From Martinezella rhizogenes (lineage in GTDB: Bacteria > Pseudomonadota > Alphaproteobacteria > Rhizobiales > Rhizobiaceae): a stretch of 64,000 bases of DNA. Every line of letters starts with the position of its first letter. Position 1 is the first letter of the stretch. The notes beneath the pieces were generated by a model, which saw only the letters and a list, made by a program, of their open reading frames with translations, did no database searches and had not been told where the DNA came from. This document shows, piece by piece, positions 48,606-57,757 of the stretch. Both the position numbers and the translations under genes were made by a program. Where the stretch lies: the NCBI RefSeq assembly GCF_000799715.1, contig NZ_JUHG01000004.1:21476-85475 (forward strand), given 5' to 3'.

Positions 48606-50522
48606 TTATGCAGACCGCTTGCGGTCGTCCTCGTCCTTGATTTCCTCGTAGTCGGCATCGACGACGTCGTCCTTGCCGCCTGCGGAGGCATCAGCCGAGG
48701 GGGCTTCCGCCTGCTGGGCCTCATAAATGGCCTGGCCAAGCTTCATGGACACTTCCATGAGCGTCTGGGTCTTGGCCTTGATGTCTTCGGCATCCGGCTC
48801 GGATGCTTCGGTTGCCGTCTTCAGCGCTGCGATCGCCTCGGAGATCGCGTTGCGATCGGCTTCGGTGACCTTGTCGCCAAAGTCCTTCAGCGACTTCTCG
48901 CTGGAGTGAATCAGGCTTTCGGCCTGGTTCTTGGCTTCCACGCCTTCGCGGCGCTTCTTGTCTTCGGCGGCATGCGATTCGGCATCCTTGACCATCTTTT
49001 CGATATCGGTGTCGGAGAGACCACCCGAAGCCTGGATGCGGATCTGCTGTTCCTTGCCGGTGCCCTTGTCCTTGGCCGAAACCTGGACGATACCGTTGGC
49101 GTCGATATCGAAGGTGACTTCGATCTGCGGTACGCCACGCGGAGACGGCGGCAGGCCGACGAGGTCGAACTGACCGAGCAGCTTGTTGTCGGCAGCCATT
49201 TCGCGCTCGCCCTGCGAGACGCGGATGGTCACGGCCGACTGGTTGTCGTCGGCGGTCGAGAAGGTCTGCGACTTCTTCGTCGGGATCGTCGTGTTACGCT
49301 CGATCAGACGGGTAAAGACGCCGCCCAGAGTTTCGATGCCGAGAGACAGCGGGGTAACGTCGAGCAGCAGGACGTCCTTGACGTCGCCCTGCAGAACGCC
49401 GGCCTGGATGGCGGCGCCGAGAGCGACGACTTCATCCGGATTGACGCCCTTATGCGGCTCCTTGCCGAACAGCTGCTTGACGACTTCCTGAACCTTCGGC
49501 ATGCGGCTCATGCCGCCGACGAGAACGACTTCGTCGATCTCGGCAGCAGTAACGCCGGCATCCTTGAGGGCGGCCTTGCACGGCGCGATGGTGCGCTGCA
49601 CGAGGTCGTCGACCAGGCTTTCCAGCTTGGCGCGCGTCAGCTTCAGCGTCAGGTGCTTCGGGCCAGTGGCGTCGGCCGTGATGAAGGGCAGGTTGATTTC
49701 GGTCTGCTGTGCGGAAGATAGTTCGATCTTCGCCTTTTCGGCAGCTTCCTTGAGGCGCTGCAGAGCGAGCTTGTCGCCCTTGAGATCGATGCCGTTGTCC
49801 TTCTTGAACTCGGCGACGAGATATTCGACGAGACGCATGTCGAAGTCTTCACCGCCAAGGAAGGTATCGCCGTTGGTCGACTTCACTTCGAAGACGCCGT
49901 CGCCGATTTCCAGGATCGAGATATCGAAAGTGCCGCCGCCAAGGTCGTAGACGGCGATGGTCTTGCCGTCCTTCTTGTCGAGGCCGTAGGCGAGGGCCGC
50001 AGCGGTCGGCTCGTTGATGATGCGCAGGACTTCAAGACCGGCGATCCGGCCGCCATCCTTGGTTGCCTGGCGCTGTGCGTCGTTGAAGTAGGCCGGAACG
50101 GTAATAACGGCCTTTTCGACCTTTTCACCGAGATAGGCTTCTGCGGTTTCCTTCATCTTCTGAAGGATCATTGCGGAAACCTGCGCGGGCGAATAGCCCT
50201 TGCCGTGGGCTTCGACCCAGGCATCGCCATTGTCGCCGCGAACGATATTGAAAGGAACAAGGTGCTTGTCTTTTTCAACGGTCGGATCTTCGTAGCGGCG
50301 GCCGATGAGGCGCTTGACAGCGAAGAGGGTATTGGTGGGGTTGGTGACCGCCTGGCGCTTGGCCGGCTGGCCGACGAGGCGTTCGCCGTCTTCAGTGAAG
50401 GCTACCATTGAGGGGGTAGTACGGGCGCCTTCGGCATTCTCGATCACTTTCGCGTCTTTGCCGTCCATGACGGCGACGCAGGAATTTGTCGTTCCAAGGT
50501 CGATACCAATTACTTTTGCCAT
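48606..50522 (-). CDS. dnaK: Molecular chaperone DnaK (Hsp70)
   Basis: ATP-dependent chaperone. 638 residues. Nucleotide domain: [60 protein letters not shown]; interdomain linker [20 protein letters not shown]; substrate-binding domain and alpha lid; the acidic tail ends DEDDRKRSA, with [15 protein letters not shown] as the usual EEV-type end. The ATG at 50522 follows AAGGAGAG. A heat-shock-type promoter lies about 110 bases upstream. Confidence 0.98.
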   Translation of the reverse strand: MAKVIGIDLGTTNSCVAVMDGKDAKVIENAEGARTTPSMVAFTEDGERLVGQPAKRQAVTNPTNTLFAVKRLIGRRYEDPTVEKDKHLVPFNIVRGDNGDAWVEAHGKGYSPAQVSAMILQKMKETAEAYLGEKVEKAVITVPAYFNDAQRQATKDGGRIAGLEVLRIINEPTAAALAYGLDKKDGKTIAVYDLGGGTFDISILEIGDGVFEVKSTNGDTFLGGEDFDMRLVEYLVAEFKKDNGIDLKGDKLALQRLKEAAEKAKIELSSAQQTEINLPFITADATGPKHLTLKLTRAKLESLVDDLVQRTIAPCKAALKDAGVTAAEIDEVVLVGGMSRMPKVQEVVKQLFGKEPHKGVNPDEVVALGAAIQAGVLQGDVKDVLLLDVTPLSLGIETLGGVFTRLIERNTTIPTKKSQTFSTADDNQSAVTIRVSQGEREMAADNKLLGQFDLVGLPPSPRGVPQIEVTFDIDANGIVQVSAKDKGTGKEQQIRIQASGGLSDTDIEKMVKDAESHAAEDKKRREGVEAKNQAESLIHSSEKSLKDFGDKVTEADRNAISEAIAALKTATEASEPDAEDIKAKTQTLMEVSMKLGQAIYEAQQAEAPSADASAGGKDDVVDADYEEIKDEDDRKRSA

Positions 50523-50632
50523 GTCATTCTCTCCTTGAAGCAAGCTATCGGAACCCCTGTCAGGCATTCCATTGACAGCCCCTTACGGGATGGTCTTGAG
50601 GATTGCGCAGCCATGACTGCGGTGATGCCGCG

Positions 50633-50662
50633 TATATAAGTAGCGATTTTACTGACTGCAAG
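50633..50662 (-). promoter_or_regulatory. Probable RpoH (sigma-32) promoter of dnaK
   Basis: On the minus strand CTTGCA (50657-50662), a 16-base spacer and CTTATATA (50633-50640) match the alphaproteobacterial RpoH pattern (CTTG - 16/17 - CYTATNT). The transcript would start near 50626 and have a leader of about 100 bases. The rest of the 293-base gap to the PBP gene shows nothing else. Confidence 0.65.
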
Positions 50663-50815
50663 GCGGGAAATCACCCGGAATCCAGCAAAACGAATGGTTT
50701 GTCGCTCAAACTCCACAGTGCCGCATTGCGCCTGCGAACCTGGAGAATTAGCGCGACCATCTATCAGATCAGCCTTGCTTCTGCCATGCAAGCGGCAATC
50801 ACGGGAATCGTGTTG

Positions 50816-53245
50816 TTATTGTCCCAGGATGACGTCCAGCAGCGACGTACGATGCGGCCTGACCGTTGCCGTCGTCGGACCGGGATCACCGACGTCGGCC
50901 GGCGGGATATCGCCGGTATCGTAGGGGGCGGCGCTGTAGGGGTTGTTGTCATTGGCGAGGTTTGCGGGCGGCAGGTCCTCAAGGTCGTCGTTACCAGCGG
51001 TTTGATTGCCCTGCTGCGGGATCGGCTGTTGCGCTGGGCGTTGCTGGAGCGTCGGTTGGCCCTGATGCTGCACGGCCTGGCCGCCACTGAGCGTGCCGGA
51101 GATAATGCTGCCGATCGTCGTCGGCTGGTCGGTGCCGGGTGCTGTTTGCGCCATCGGCGCGCCGTTGTCGATGATCTGGCCGCCGCCGAAGATCGGGGTC
51201 GGAGTCAGGCCCTTATGGGCGGCGATCATGAATTCCTTCCAGGCCTTGGCCGGCAGTCCGCCGCCCGTCACCTTCTTCATGGATTTGCCGTCGTCATTGC
51301 CGAACCAGACGCCCGTCGTCAGATGGCTGGTGAAGCCGACAAACAGCGCATCGCGGAAGGATTGCGTCGTGCCGCTCTTGCCGGCGGCCTGCCAGCCGGG
51401 GATGCGGGCGGATTTGCCGGTGCCGAAGCTGATGACGCCGGCCATCATCGAATTCATGTTGGTGACGACATCAGGGTTCAGGACCCGTGGCGGATTGTCG
51501 AAATTCGCCTGGTAGAGCACCTTACCGGAGACTGTCGTCACCTTGGTGATGACATGCGGCGTCGCCTTGAAGCCGCCATTCATGAAGGAGGCGTAGGCCG
51601 AGGTCAGCTCCAGCAGCGACACTTCCGAGGTGCCGAGCGCGATCGAGGCATTGGCCTGTAGATCCGATTCGATGCCAAGCCTGTGGGCGACCTTGACCAC
51701 CTGATCAGGCCCGACTTCGTTTGCAAGCTGGGCGGCGACCGTATTCAGCGAGTGGGCGATAGCGGTCGCAAGCGTGACGGGACCAGTATATTTCTGCTCG
51801 TAGTTCTCCGGCGCCCAATTGCCGATCTTCACCGGCGCATCGTTGCGGATCGAATTCGGCGTCAGGCCCATTTCAAGTGCGGCGGTATAGACGAAGGGCT
51901 TGAAGGCCGAGCCTGGCTGGCGTTTGGCGGTGACGGCGCGGTTGAACTGGCTCTGCGCATAGTCCCGGCCGCCGACCAGCGCGCGGATCGCGCCCGTCGC
52001 GTCGACGGAAACGAGCGAGGCCTGCGAGGCGCTGAGCTTCTTGCCGTCCTTGGCGAGCACGTCGTTCAATGCCTGTTCGGCCTTTTCCTCCAACGACATG
52101 TCTATGGTGGTGTCGACGGTCAAGTCTTCCTTGATATCGCCGCCGATCAGGCCGGGAAGCTGGCCCATGACCATGTCGGCGACATAATTTTCCGCGCCGC
52201 TCCAATAGCTCTTGGCCCGCGTCGGCGGCTGTGACATCGCGGTCTTGATGTCGGCCTCGCTGATGAAGCCCTGGTCGCGCATCGCCTGCAACACCAGTTG
52301 GGCGCGGGCTTCGGCGGCAGCCGGGTCGCGCGCCGGCGACAGTTTCGACGGCGCCTTGACGAGGCCGGCGAGCATCGCTGCTTCGCCGAGGTTCACGTCG
52401 CGGGCCGATTTGTTGAAGTAGCGCCTTGATGCGGCCTCGACTCCATAGGCGTTCGAGCCGAAATAGACGCGGTTCAGATACATCGCCAGGATCTGGTCCT
52501 TGGTGAACTTGTGCTCCAGCCAGATGGCGAGCAGCACTTCCTGCACCTTGCGCTCCAGCGTGCGCTCCGGCGACAGGAAGAGGTTCTTGGCAAGCTGCTG
52601 CGTCAGCGTCGAGCCGCCCTGGACGGCATGGCCGGTGAGTACGTTCGTCACCACCGCGCGGCCAAGCCCGATCGGATCGAAGCCGAAATGGGAATAGAAA
52701 CGATGGTCCTCGATGGCGATCAGCGCCTCGGGAATGTAAGGCGACATGTCGCCCAACGCCAAGGCCTCGCCGCCGGTCGTGCCGCGATTGGCGATGATGC
52801 TGCCGTCGAGATCGGCGATCTTGACGTTCGGCGGCCGCTCGGGGATAGCCCAGGTGCTGGCGCTCGGCATGCGCGAGCCGTAGTAGACCACCAGCCCGGC
52901 AAGCCCGATACCGGCCCAGATGCCGAGCACGATACCCCAATAGATCGCGGAGCGAATGAAGCCGAAGAAGCCGCCGCCGGAGCGCCGTTTTTGCTGCTTG
53001 CGCCGGCGGTTGGAGCGGCGTGGTTTGTCGGGTTCCGGTGCGCTGTCGCGCCTGGAGCTCTCACGTCCGGAAGAGCGTCCAGCGCCGGCAATGCGTTCCC
53101 CGGCGCTGAAACCATCATCGCTACGTTCCTTACCGCTTGAAAAGGATGGTTCTATCCTCTGGCCTGATCTGCTTTTGCCTGCCATTGCGGACTGGTCGTA
53201 CCCCTGATGGTTCCATGGATCTATATTTGATGCCGGTGTCGCCAT
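50816..53245 (-). CDS. Class A penicillin-binding protein (PBP1A type)
   Basis: Bifunctional peptidoglycan synthase. About 809 residues: a basic, Ser/Arg-rich cytoplasmic tail, one transmembrane helix (SAIYWGIVLGIWAGIGLAGL), glycosyltransferase-51 domain (catalytic Glu in IAIEDHRFYSHFG, GGSTLTQQLAKNLFL), transpeptidase domain (nucleophile in RQPGSAFKPFVY, then IAHSLN, and KSGTTQ), and a Gln/Pro-rich C-terminal tail. All active-site motifs are intact. Start uncertain: in-frame ATGs at 53284, 53260, 53245 and 53185; I took 53245 (MATPASNIDPW). Confidence 0.93.
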   Translation of the reverse strand: MATPASNIDPWNHQGYDQSAMAGKSRSGQRIEPSFSSGKERSDDGFSAGERIAGAGRSSGRESSRRDSAPEPDKPRRSNRRRKQQKRRSGGGFFGFIRSAIYWGIVLGIWAGIGLAGLVVYYGSRMPSASTWAIPERPPNVKIADLDGSIIANRGTTGGEALALGDMSPYIPEALIAIEDHRFYSHFGFDPIGLGRAVVTNVLTGHAVQGGSTLTQQLAKNLFLSPERTLERKVQEVLLAIWLEHKFTKDQILAMYLNRVYFGSNAYGVEAASRRYFNKSARDVNLGEAAMLAGLVKAPSKLSPARDPAAAEARAQLVLQAMRDQGFISEADIKTAMSQPPTRAKSYWSGAENYVADMVMGQLPGLIGGDIKEDLTVDTTIDMSLEEKAEQALNDVLAKDGKKLSASQASLVSVDATGAIRALVGGRDYAQSQFNRAVTAKRQPGSAFKPFVYTAALEMGLTPNSIRNDAPVKIGNWAPENYEQKYTGPVTLATAIAHSLNTVAAQLANEVGPDQVVKVAHRLGIESDLQANASIALGTSEVSLLELTSAYASFMNGGFKATPHVITKVTTVSGKVLYQANFDNPPRVLNPDVVTNMNSMMAGVISFGTGKSARIPGWQAAGKSGTTQSFRDALFVGFTSHLTTGVWFGNDDGKSMKKVTGGGLPAKAWKEFMIAAHKGLTPTPIFGGGQIIDNGAPMAQTAPGTDQPTTIGSIISGTLSGGQAVQHQGQPTLQQRPAQQPIPQQGNQTAGNDDLEDLPPANLANDNNPYSAAPYDTGDIPPADVGDPGPTTATVRPHRTSLLDVILGQ

Positions 53246-53305
53246 GACCGCGCCGCGCATCCGTTCGGGACGCGGAAAAGACACCGCCAGCGCTTTCTAC
53301 CGGCA

Positions 53306-53343
53306 CATAAGCTTGAAAATCGATAGTGCTTTTCAAGCTTATG
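53306..53343. repeat. Long perfect inverted repeat upstream of the PBP gene
   Basis: 14-bp arms CATAAGCTTGAAAA / TTTTCAAGCTTATG separated by 10 bases; GC flanks extend pairing with mismatches. It lies about 60 bases before the chosen PBP start, in a 299-base gap that has no gene. It could be an operator or an RNA hairpin. Confidence 0.6.
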
Positions 53344-53544
53344 CGCCGCCGGCATTCGCCCACGAAATGGTCGTGAAGACGTCGAAGCCCGAGTGAACTG
53401 TAAATGCGGCGATTTAAGGAGGGATTAAGAATCCTTCCGCGGCCGATCATGGCGACGGCATCTGTCCATTCGTGACGGTATCGTGCAAGGAACTTTTCCT
53501 CATCTCGGGCATTCTCTCCTCACAAAAACAAGAGGGCGAGCGCA

Positions 53545-53733
53545 ATGAGTTCACATGTTGCGATAGAGGCAGTCGGCGAGACCACGCTGCGGGAAGTCTG
53601 GAGCGTGGAGGATTTCGCGCGGCGGTACCGGATCGGCAAGGAGGAGGAAGTCCGGCTGAAAAAACTGTTCGGCGACTTCGCCACCAAGCAGGAATTGCTA
53701 TCGAACGCACAGCGACAACCCCTGTTTAGCTGA
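53545..53733 (+). CDS. Small protein of unknown function (62 aa)
   Basis: 62 residues: MSSHVAIEAVGETTLREVWS..., with a conserved-looking helical centre EDFARRYRIGKEEEVRLKKL and KQELLSNAQR. The helical charged pattern suggests a DNA-binding or regulatory peptide, but I do not recognise it. The upstream GAGGGCGAGCGC gives a moderate ribosome site. I vaguely recall similar short proteins in rhizobia. Confidence 0.55.
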   Translation: MSSHVAIEAVGETTLREVWSVEDFARRYRIGKEEEVRLKKLFGDFATKQELLSNAQRQPLFS

Positions 53734-53820
53734 ACGGGATTGGTAGGCCGCAGCGGTGTTCATGAGATGTTCATCGCGGGATCGCTACAACGGCAAGGTC
53801 TACTGCGGTGGAGGCTTACC

Positions 53821-53943
53821 ATGTGGAAACGCTTTGAACTATGGCTAGTTGATCTGTTGGACCGAGTATTCGGGCTGGAAGAGCTCGCCCGCCGCGCCGG
53901 CTTTTCTGCCGATGACGCGAAGCGCATCGCGCGGGAGAAGTAG
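53821..53943 (+). CDS. Tiny protein (40 aa)
   Basis: 40 residues: MWKRFELWLVDLLDRVFGLE, then EELARRAGFSADDAKRIARE-type end. An amphipathic N-terminal helix rich in Trp/Leu/Phe is followed by a helix-turn-helix-like segment. GGAGG lies 6 bases before the ATG, a strong ribosome site. The small size makes homology hard to judge; it may be membrane-associated. Confidence 0.5.
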   Translation: MWKRFELWLVDLLDRVFGLEELARRAGFSADDAKRIAREK

Positions 53944-53994
53944 GTCGGAGCATCCAGGTTTACCCAGGGTTTACGATGTCGCCTTCCCACGAAT

Positions 53995-54026
53995 TTTCAC
54001 GCCATAAAGCGGTATTTGGCGTGAAA
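53995..54026. repeat. Inverted repeat after the tiny gene
   Basis: 10-bp perfect arms TTTCACGCCA / TGGCGTGAAA with a 12-base loop. There is no T tract. It could be an operator for the DUF982 gene or a weak terminator. The remainder of 53944-54208 has no recognisable feature. Confidence 0.45.
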
Positions 54027-54208
54027 TATGACAGGGCCGATCCTCTGCATGCGAACTCGCATTTACCCTCTCAGGATCATTTCGCTTCTATGTGCCGCGC
54101 TCGCGATGTTCCATATTTTCGAATGCACTGATTGAGGTTATAGTAATGGCTTGTGGCCGTCTTGCTGGGCGGTCCCAAGTGCTTGATAGCGCGTGAGGAG
54201 GAGTATTC

Positions 54209-54451
54209 ATGCGACACATCAAATGGAGCAATCCGATCGAGATCGGCTTCGCTCAAGGCAGCTTCCAGACAGTGACTGGCCCTTCGGAGGCGCTGAATTG
54301 CATGGCCAATCTCTGGCCGGATCGACGCGGTCCGTTTTATGTGGCTGCGAGAAGCGTTTGCCGGGCTGCAATCGACGGGCGGAAATCCGCTGAGGAAGCC
54401 CGCGAGATATTCATCTCGGCCATGCGCGAAGCGCATTTGAAAACCCATTGA
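54209..54451 (+). CDS. DUF982-family small protein
   Basis: 80 residues typical of the small DUF982 family that is expanded in rhizobia: ITWSNPIEI-like start (HIKWSNPIEIGFAQGSFQTV), SEALNCMANLWPDRRGPFYV, and SVCRAAIDGRKSAEEAREIF. Function unknown. GAGGAGGA lies 6 bases before the ATG. Probably a single gene. Confidence 0.88.
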   Translation: MRHIKWSNPIEIGFAQGSFQTVTGPSEALNCMANLWPDRRGPFYVAARSVCRAAIDGRKSAEEAREIFISAMREAHLKTH

Positions 54452-54611
54452 GGCAGCGCGGTGGTTTGACGCCGCCCTGACCGTCAGACTTGCCGGCCGG
54501 CGCATGCCGGGCGCATTCGCGTAACCTGTGAGCGCGCGTTTTCTCTGCCAACATCACATGTTTTCCTTTGACCCCGCATTGCGTTGCCGATTGGGCCGCA
54601 TGTTGAGGCCA

Positions 54612-54645
54612 ATAAAAAAGGCCAGCGACGTGAGTCGCTGGCCTT
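54612..54645 (-). terminator. Terminator of the repeat-containing SH3 gene
   Basis: A 12-bp perfect stem AAGGCCAGCGAC / GTCGCTGGCCTT with 4-base loop. On the minus strand a T tract follows (54613-54619). Confidence 0.88.
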
Positions 54646-54666
54646 TGCTGTTTGCCGTCATAACGA

Positions 54667-55590
54667 CTATCGATTGGAGCCTCTCGGGGTCATGCGGCAA
54701 TCGGCCTGAGACGTCGGGCAGGGAGCGACATTGTCCTGGCTGTACTGCCCCGGCGGGCGGCCACTCGGCCGTTGATTATCCTGCCGTTGCGGCTGCGGCT
54801 GCGGTTGCGCTTGGGGCTGTGGTTGCGGTTGTGCCTGCTGCGGCTGGGGTTCTGGACGGCGCTGCTGATTGTCCTGGCGGTTGTCGTCGCGCCGGCGATC
54901 CTGCCGGTTGCCGCCCCAACCCTGGTTGTCGTCCTGCTGCCGGTTCCAATCACGGTTGCGATCCCGGCGCTGCTGGCCCCAGTCCTGATTATTGTCCGGC
55001 TGGTTGCCCCAATCGCGGTTGCGATCCTGGCGTCGCCGGCTCCAATCCCCGTTGTCGTCCGGCTGGTTGCTCCAGTCGCGGTTCCGGTCCGGGCGGCGAT
55101 CCCAGTTGCTATCCGAATTGTTATCCCAGCCGGGATTGCGGTCGGGACGCCGATCCCAGCCCGAATCCGGGCGACGGTCACCCCAGCCCGGTCCTCGGCG
55201 CCAGCGGTCGCGATCGCGGTAGAAATCGCGGCCGCGGTAATAGCGGCCCCAATAATCATCGAAGTTGAAGGTGATGGTCGGGATGCCGAGAGGACGGTAA
55301 TATTGCGGGCCGACATAGATGCGGCGCGATTGATAGCTTGCCTGGATGTAGCGGCCGGCGACCCAGCCACGGCCACCGACGAAGGAGACGTCGCACCAGG
55401 GCGTTTCATTGAGGCAGCCGTTGATCTCCAGTGGCGCGCCGACGGGAATCATGGTCACCGCCGGATATTGCGTGCTTGGGCCAGATCGCATGTTGACGTT
55501 GGCGGTGGCAAAACCCTCCGCGGCTTCAGCAAGCGCCGGTAGCGCAACGAGTGCGGTCAGTGTGATTGCGGCCAGAAGCTTGTGTCTCAT
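54667..55590 (-). CDS. Secreted SH3-domain protein with tandem Asp/Arg/Trp repeats
   Basis: 307 residues. Signal peptide (core LLAAITLTALVALPALAEAA), one bacterial SH3 domain (residues about 28-85: ATANVNMRSGPSTQYPAVTM, GGRGWVAGRYIQ), a Tyr/Arg-rich joint, then about five imperfect 20-21-residue repeats of the form W-x-x-RRxDRNRDW-x-NQPDDN, then a Gln/Pro tail (QPQPQPQAQPQPQPQ) and a Cys-containing end. The repeats look disordered and highly charged. Function unknown; a wall- or matrix-associated role is a guess. GGGAGA lies before the ATG at 55590, and a terminator follows. Confidence 0.82.
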   Translation of the reverse strand: MRHKLLAAITLTALVALPALAEAAEGFATANVNMRSGPSTQYPAVTMIPVGAPLEINGCLNETPWCDVSFVGGRGWVAGRYIQASYQSRRIYVGPQYYRPLGIPTITFNFDDYWGRYYRGRDFYRDRDRWRRGPGWGDRRPDSGWDRRPDRNPGWDNNSDSNWDRRPDRNRDWSNQPDDNGDWSRRRQDRNRDWGNQPDNNQDWGQQRRDRNRDWNRQQDDNQGWGGNRQDRRRDDNRQDNQQRRPEPQPQQAQPQPQPQAQPQPQPQRQDNQRPSGRPPGQYSQDNVAPCPTSQADCRMTPRGSNR

Positions 55591-56077
55591 GAATGTTCTC
55601 CCGTTGCGCGCCGCTGATGTCATGGTTCGACCGGTGCCGCGCTGATTGTAGTTGGCCGCCTGCCGCGCATAGCCGTCAAGAAGCGCCTGATGCGATGACA
55701 GGATCCGGCATGCCGTTTCCAGTTTCGATAAGATCAAAGCTGGCGTATTCACGGGATTTTGGAAGATCCAACGCCATTCTTTCAATCTTTTCTGAGGTTT
55801 TAAGAGAATTTGCATGAATGCAGCTTGAACGAGTGCGGGCAAAGCCGTCAAAATCTCGGGGGATATTTAAGAAGGTTTTCTTATTATTTCGCGCGGCATC
55901 GGGACTTTTATTCTGTCGACCTTGAAATCACCGCATTCCCACCCGATATAGGCTTCAGTCATGCAGTCGATGAATGTGTGGCGCGCTGCAAAGCGAGCCG
56001 TTTGCATTCCCTGGACATTGCGAAAGTGACGTTGACCATGTGTTAACCTTTCGCGATCAATCTGGCTACAGTATCCA

Positions 56078-56157
56078 TCTTTCAACTTTGACCACGGATG
56101 TACTGGCACTGATGTGAAGATGGATGACGAAAGGCCGGTTAGTTCCGGCCTTTTTTG
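56078..56157 (+). ncRNA. Candidate small RNA with strong terminator
   Basis: A plus-strand rho-independent terminator AAAGGCCGG / CCGGCCTTT with T6 (56130-56156) does not follow any plus-strand gene: the nearest plus-strand gene ends 1.7 kb earlier. Upstream, TTAACC, a 17-base spacer and CTACAG (about 56043-56071) resemble a promoter, predicting a transcript of about 80 bases. It could also end a longer transcript from further left. Confidence 0.4.
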
Positions 56158-56236
56158 TTTATTGACTGATGGTGGCGTGCTTTGCGGAAGCGGAGCGCGC
56201 CATTTCTATTTTGCCCCTTATGTTCCGGTCAAAGAA

Positions 56237-56264
56237 AAACCGCCGCGGTTGCCCGCGGCGGTTT
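56237..56264 (-). terminator. Terminator of the outer-membrane factor gene
   Basis: A 12-bp perfect stem AAACCGCCGCGG / CCGCGGCGGTTT with TTGC loop, followed on the minus strand by TTCTTT. Confidence 0.88.
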
Positions 56265-56302
56265 CATGGAAAGGTGCGCCCGACGAAGCCGGGCGATACG
56301 CT

Positions 56303-57757
56303 TTAGTTGACAGCCTTCTTGTCGGCGACCTTGACGACCTTGGCCGACTTTGCGGCAACAGGTCCCTTCTCGGCCGGAACATAGCCGGCGCCGATCGCGA
56401 CATTCAGCGAGATGTAGTCGATGGCGCTCTGCTGGATAGCCGTTGCAAGGCTTTCCTGCGCGGTCGAAACGTTGCGCTGTGCATCGAGAACGTCGAGCAG
56501 CGAGGAGGCGCCGTCCTTATAGCTTGCCGTCGAGAGCGAGAGGGCTTCCTGATAGGACTTCACCTGCGCACGCAGCGCCGAGACGGTCTGGGCATCGCGG
56601 CTGACGGCCGACAGTGCGTTTTCGACGTCTTCGACAGCCGACCGTACCGTCTGCTGCCAGACGACATATTGTTCGCGGCTCGACGATTCGGCGGTCTTGA
56701 CGTTGGCGCGGAGCGCGCCGCCGTCAAAGATCGGCAGCGTCAAGGTCGGGCCGAACGACCAGGTCGTCAGGCTGCCGCTTCTCGACGACGTGTGGATGTA
56801 GGACGGCGAGATGGCGCCGCTGAGGGTGATCGTCGGGAAGAGCTGTGCTTCCGCAACACCGATCTGTGCGGTCGCGGCGGCGAGTGTGCGTTCGGCGGCG
56901 CGGATGTCAGGCCGGTTGCGGATCAGGTCCGCGGGAACACCCGAATTGACGCGACCGCGGAACACCGGCTGCCTGCCGCCGCCCTGCAGCTGGGCACTAA
57001 TGGTTGCCGACGGCACGTTGAGCAGCGTTGCGATGTGATGCACCTGCTGGCGATAGCTGATTTCGAGGCCCGGAATAGTCGACAGTGTCGAGTTGACGAG
57101 GCCCTCGGCCTGGACAACGTCGAGTCGGGAGGCTGCGCCGGCTTCGAGCTGGAATTTCGTCAGCGCGAGCGTATCGCGGCGGGACTTCAGGTTGTCCTGC
57201 GCGATCGAGATGCGAGCCTGATAATAGCGGGCGTTGACGTAGCTGCCGGCCAGATCGTTCAGGTAGGTCAGGCGTGCGGTGTCGACGTTGGAGTAGGCCG
57301 CATCGAGCGATGCGATGGCACCTTCCCGGGCGCGACGATACTGACCCCAGAGGTCGAGCAGCCACGAGGCTGAAGCTCCGCCACTGGTGGAGTTTTGCGT
57401 TTCCACCTGCGTACGCAGGCTGCCCTTCTGGCCGTTGGTCGTATGGTCGCCGGAAGCCGTCAGGCTTGGCAATCCGCCGGCACCGGCGGTAACGACCGCG
57501 GCCTGCGCCTGATTGATACGTTCCAGCGCCTGCTGAATGGTAAGGTTTTCGGCAAGTCCCTGTTCGGCAAACGCCGTCAGTTTTGAGTCACCGAAGGCGG
57601 TCCACCATTTGGAGCCGGCCAGATCGCCATTGATCTTCGTACCGCCCTCCGAGAACTTGGCCGGGAGAGGCATTTCCGGTGGCTTATGATCGGGGCCGCT
57701 GACGCAACCTGCTAGAAGAAGAAGCAGGGCGGGGGCGGCAGTACGAATGGATACCAT
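56303..57757 (-). CDS. NodT/TolC-family outer-membrane efflux lipoprotein
   Basis: 484 residues. Lipoprotein signal with lipobox LLLLAGC (Cys18 lipidated), then two OEP repeats typical of RND outer-membrane factors: SKWWTAFGDSKLTAFAEQGL, LTIQQALERINQAQA, VPADLIRNRPDIRAAERTLA, IGVAEAQLFPTITLSG, SFGPTLTLPIFDGGALRANV. It should form a trimeric exit channel, but no membrane-fusion or inner-membrane pump gene is next to it, so the partner is encoded elsewhere. The ATG at 57757 has GGATAATGTG upstream. The C-terminus is Lys/Ala-rich. Confidence 0.92.
   Translation of the reverse strand: MVSIRTAAPALLLLLAGCVSGPDHKPPEMPLPAKFSEGGTKINGDLAGSKWWTAFGDSKLTAFAEQGLAENLTIQQALERINQAQAAVVTAGAGGLPSLTASGDHTTNGQKGSLRTQVETQNSTSGGASASWLLDLWGQYRRAREGAIASLDAAYSNVDTARLTYLNDLAGSYVNARYYQARISIAQDNLKSRRDTLALTKFQLEAGAASRLDVVQAEGLVNSTLSTIPGLEISYRQQVHHIATLLNVPSATISAQLQGGGRQPVFRGRVNSGVPADLIRNRPDIRAAERTLAAATAQIGVAEAQLFPTITLSGAISPSYIHTSSRSGSLTTWSFGPTLTLPIFDGGALRANVKTAESSSREQYVVWQQTVRSAVEDVENALSAVSRDAQTVSALRAQVKSYQEALSLSTASYKDGASSLLDVLDAQRNVSTAQESLATAIQQSAIDYISLNVAIGAGYVPAEKGPVAAKSAKVVKVADKKAVN

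Larger units (their letters stand above)
55591..56302. other. 712-base intergenic region
   Basis: The left part must hold the promoter of the SH3-repeat gene. Near 55867-56046 both strands have open frames of 78-80 codons, neither with a ribosome site, so I do not call a gene. Near 56060-56157 there is a promoter-like pair and a strong plus-strand terminator (see the candidate RNA), and at 56237-56264 the terminator of the next gene. Confidence 0.5.

Noticed and set aside
55867..56109. Overlapping open frames of 78-80 codons on both strands
   Set aside because: Both look moderately codon-like but neither has a ribosome site, and they contradict each other. I left the region as intergenic.
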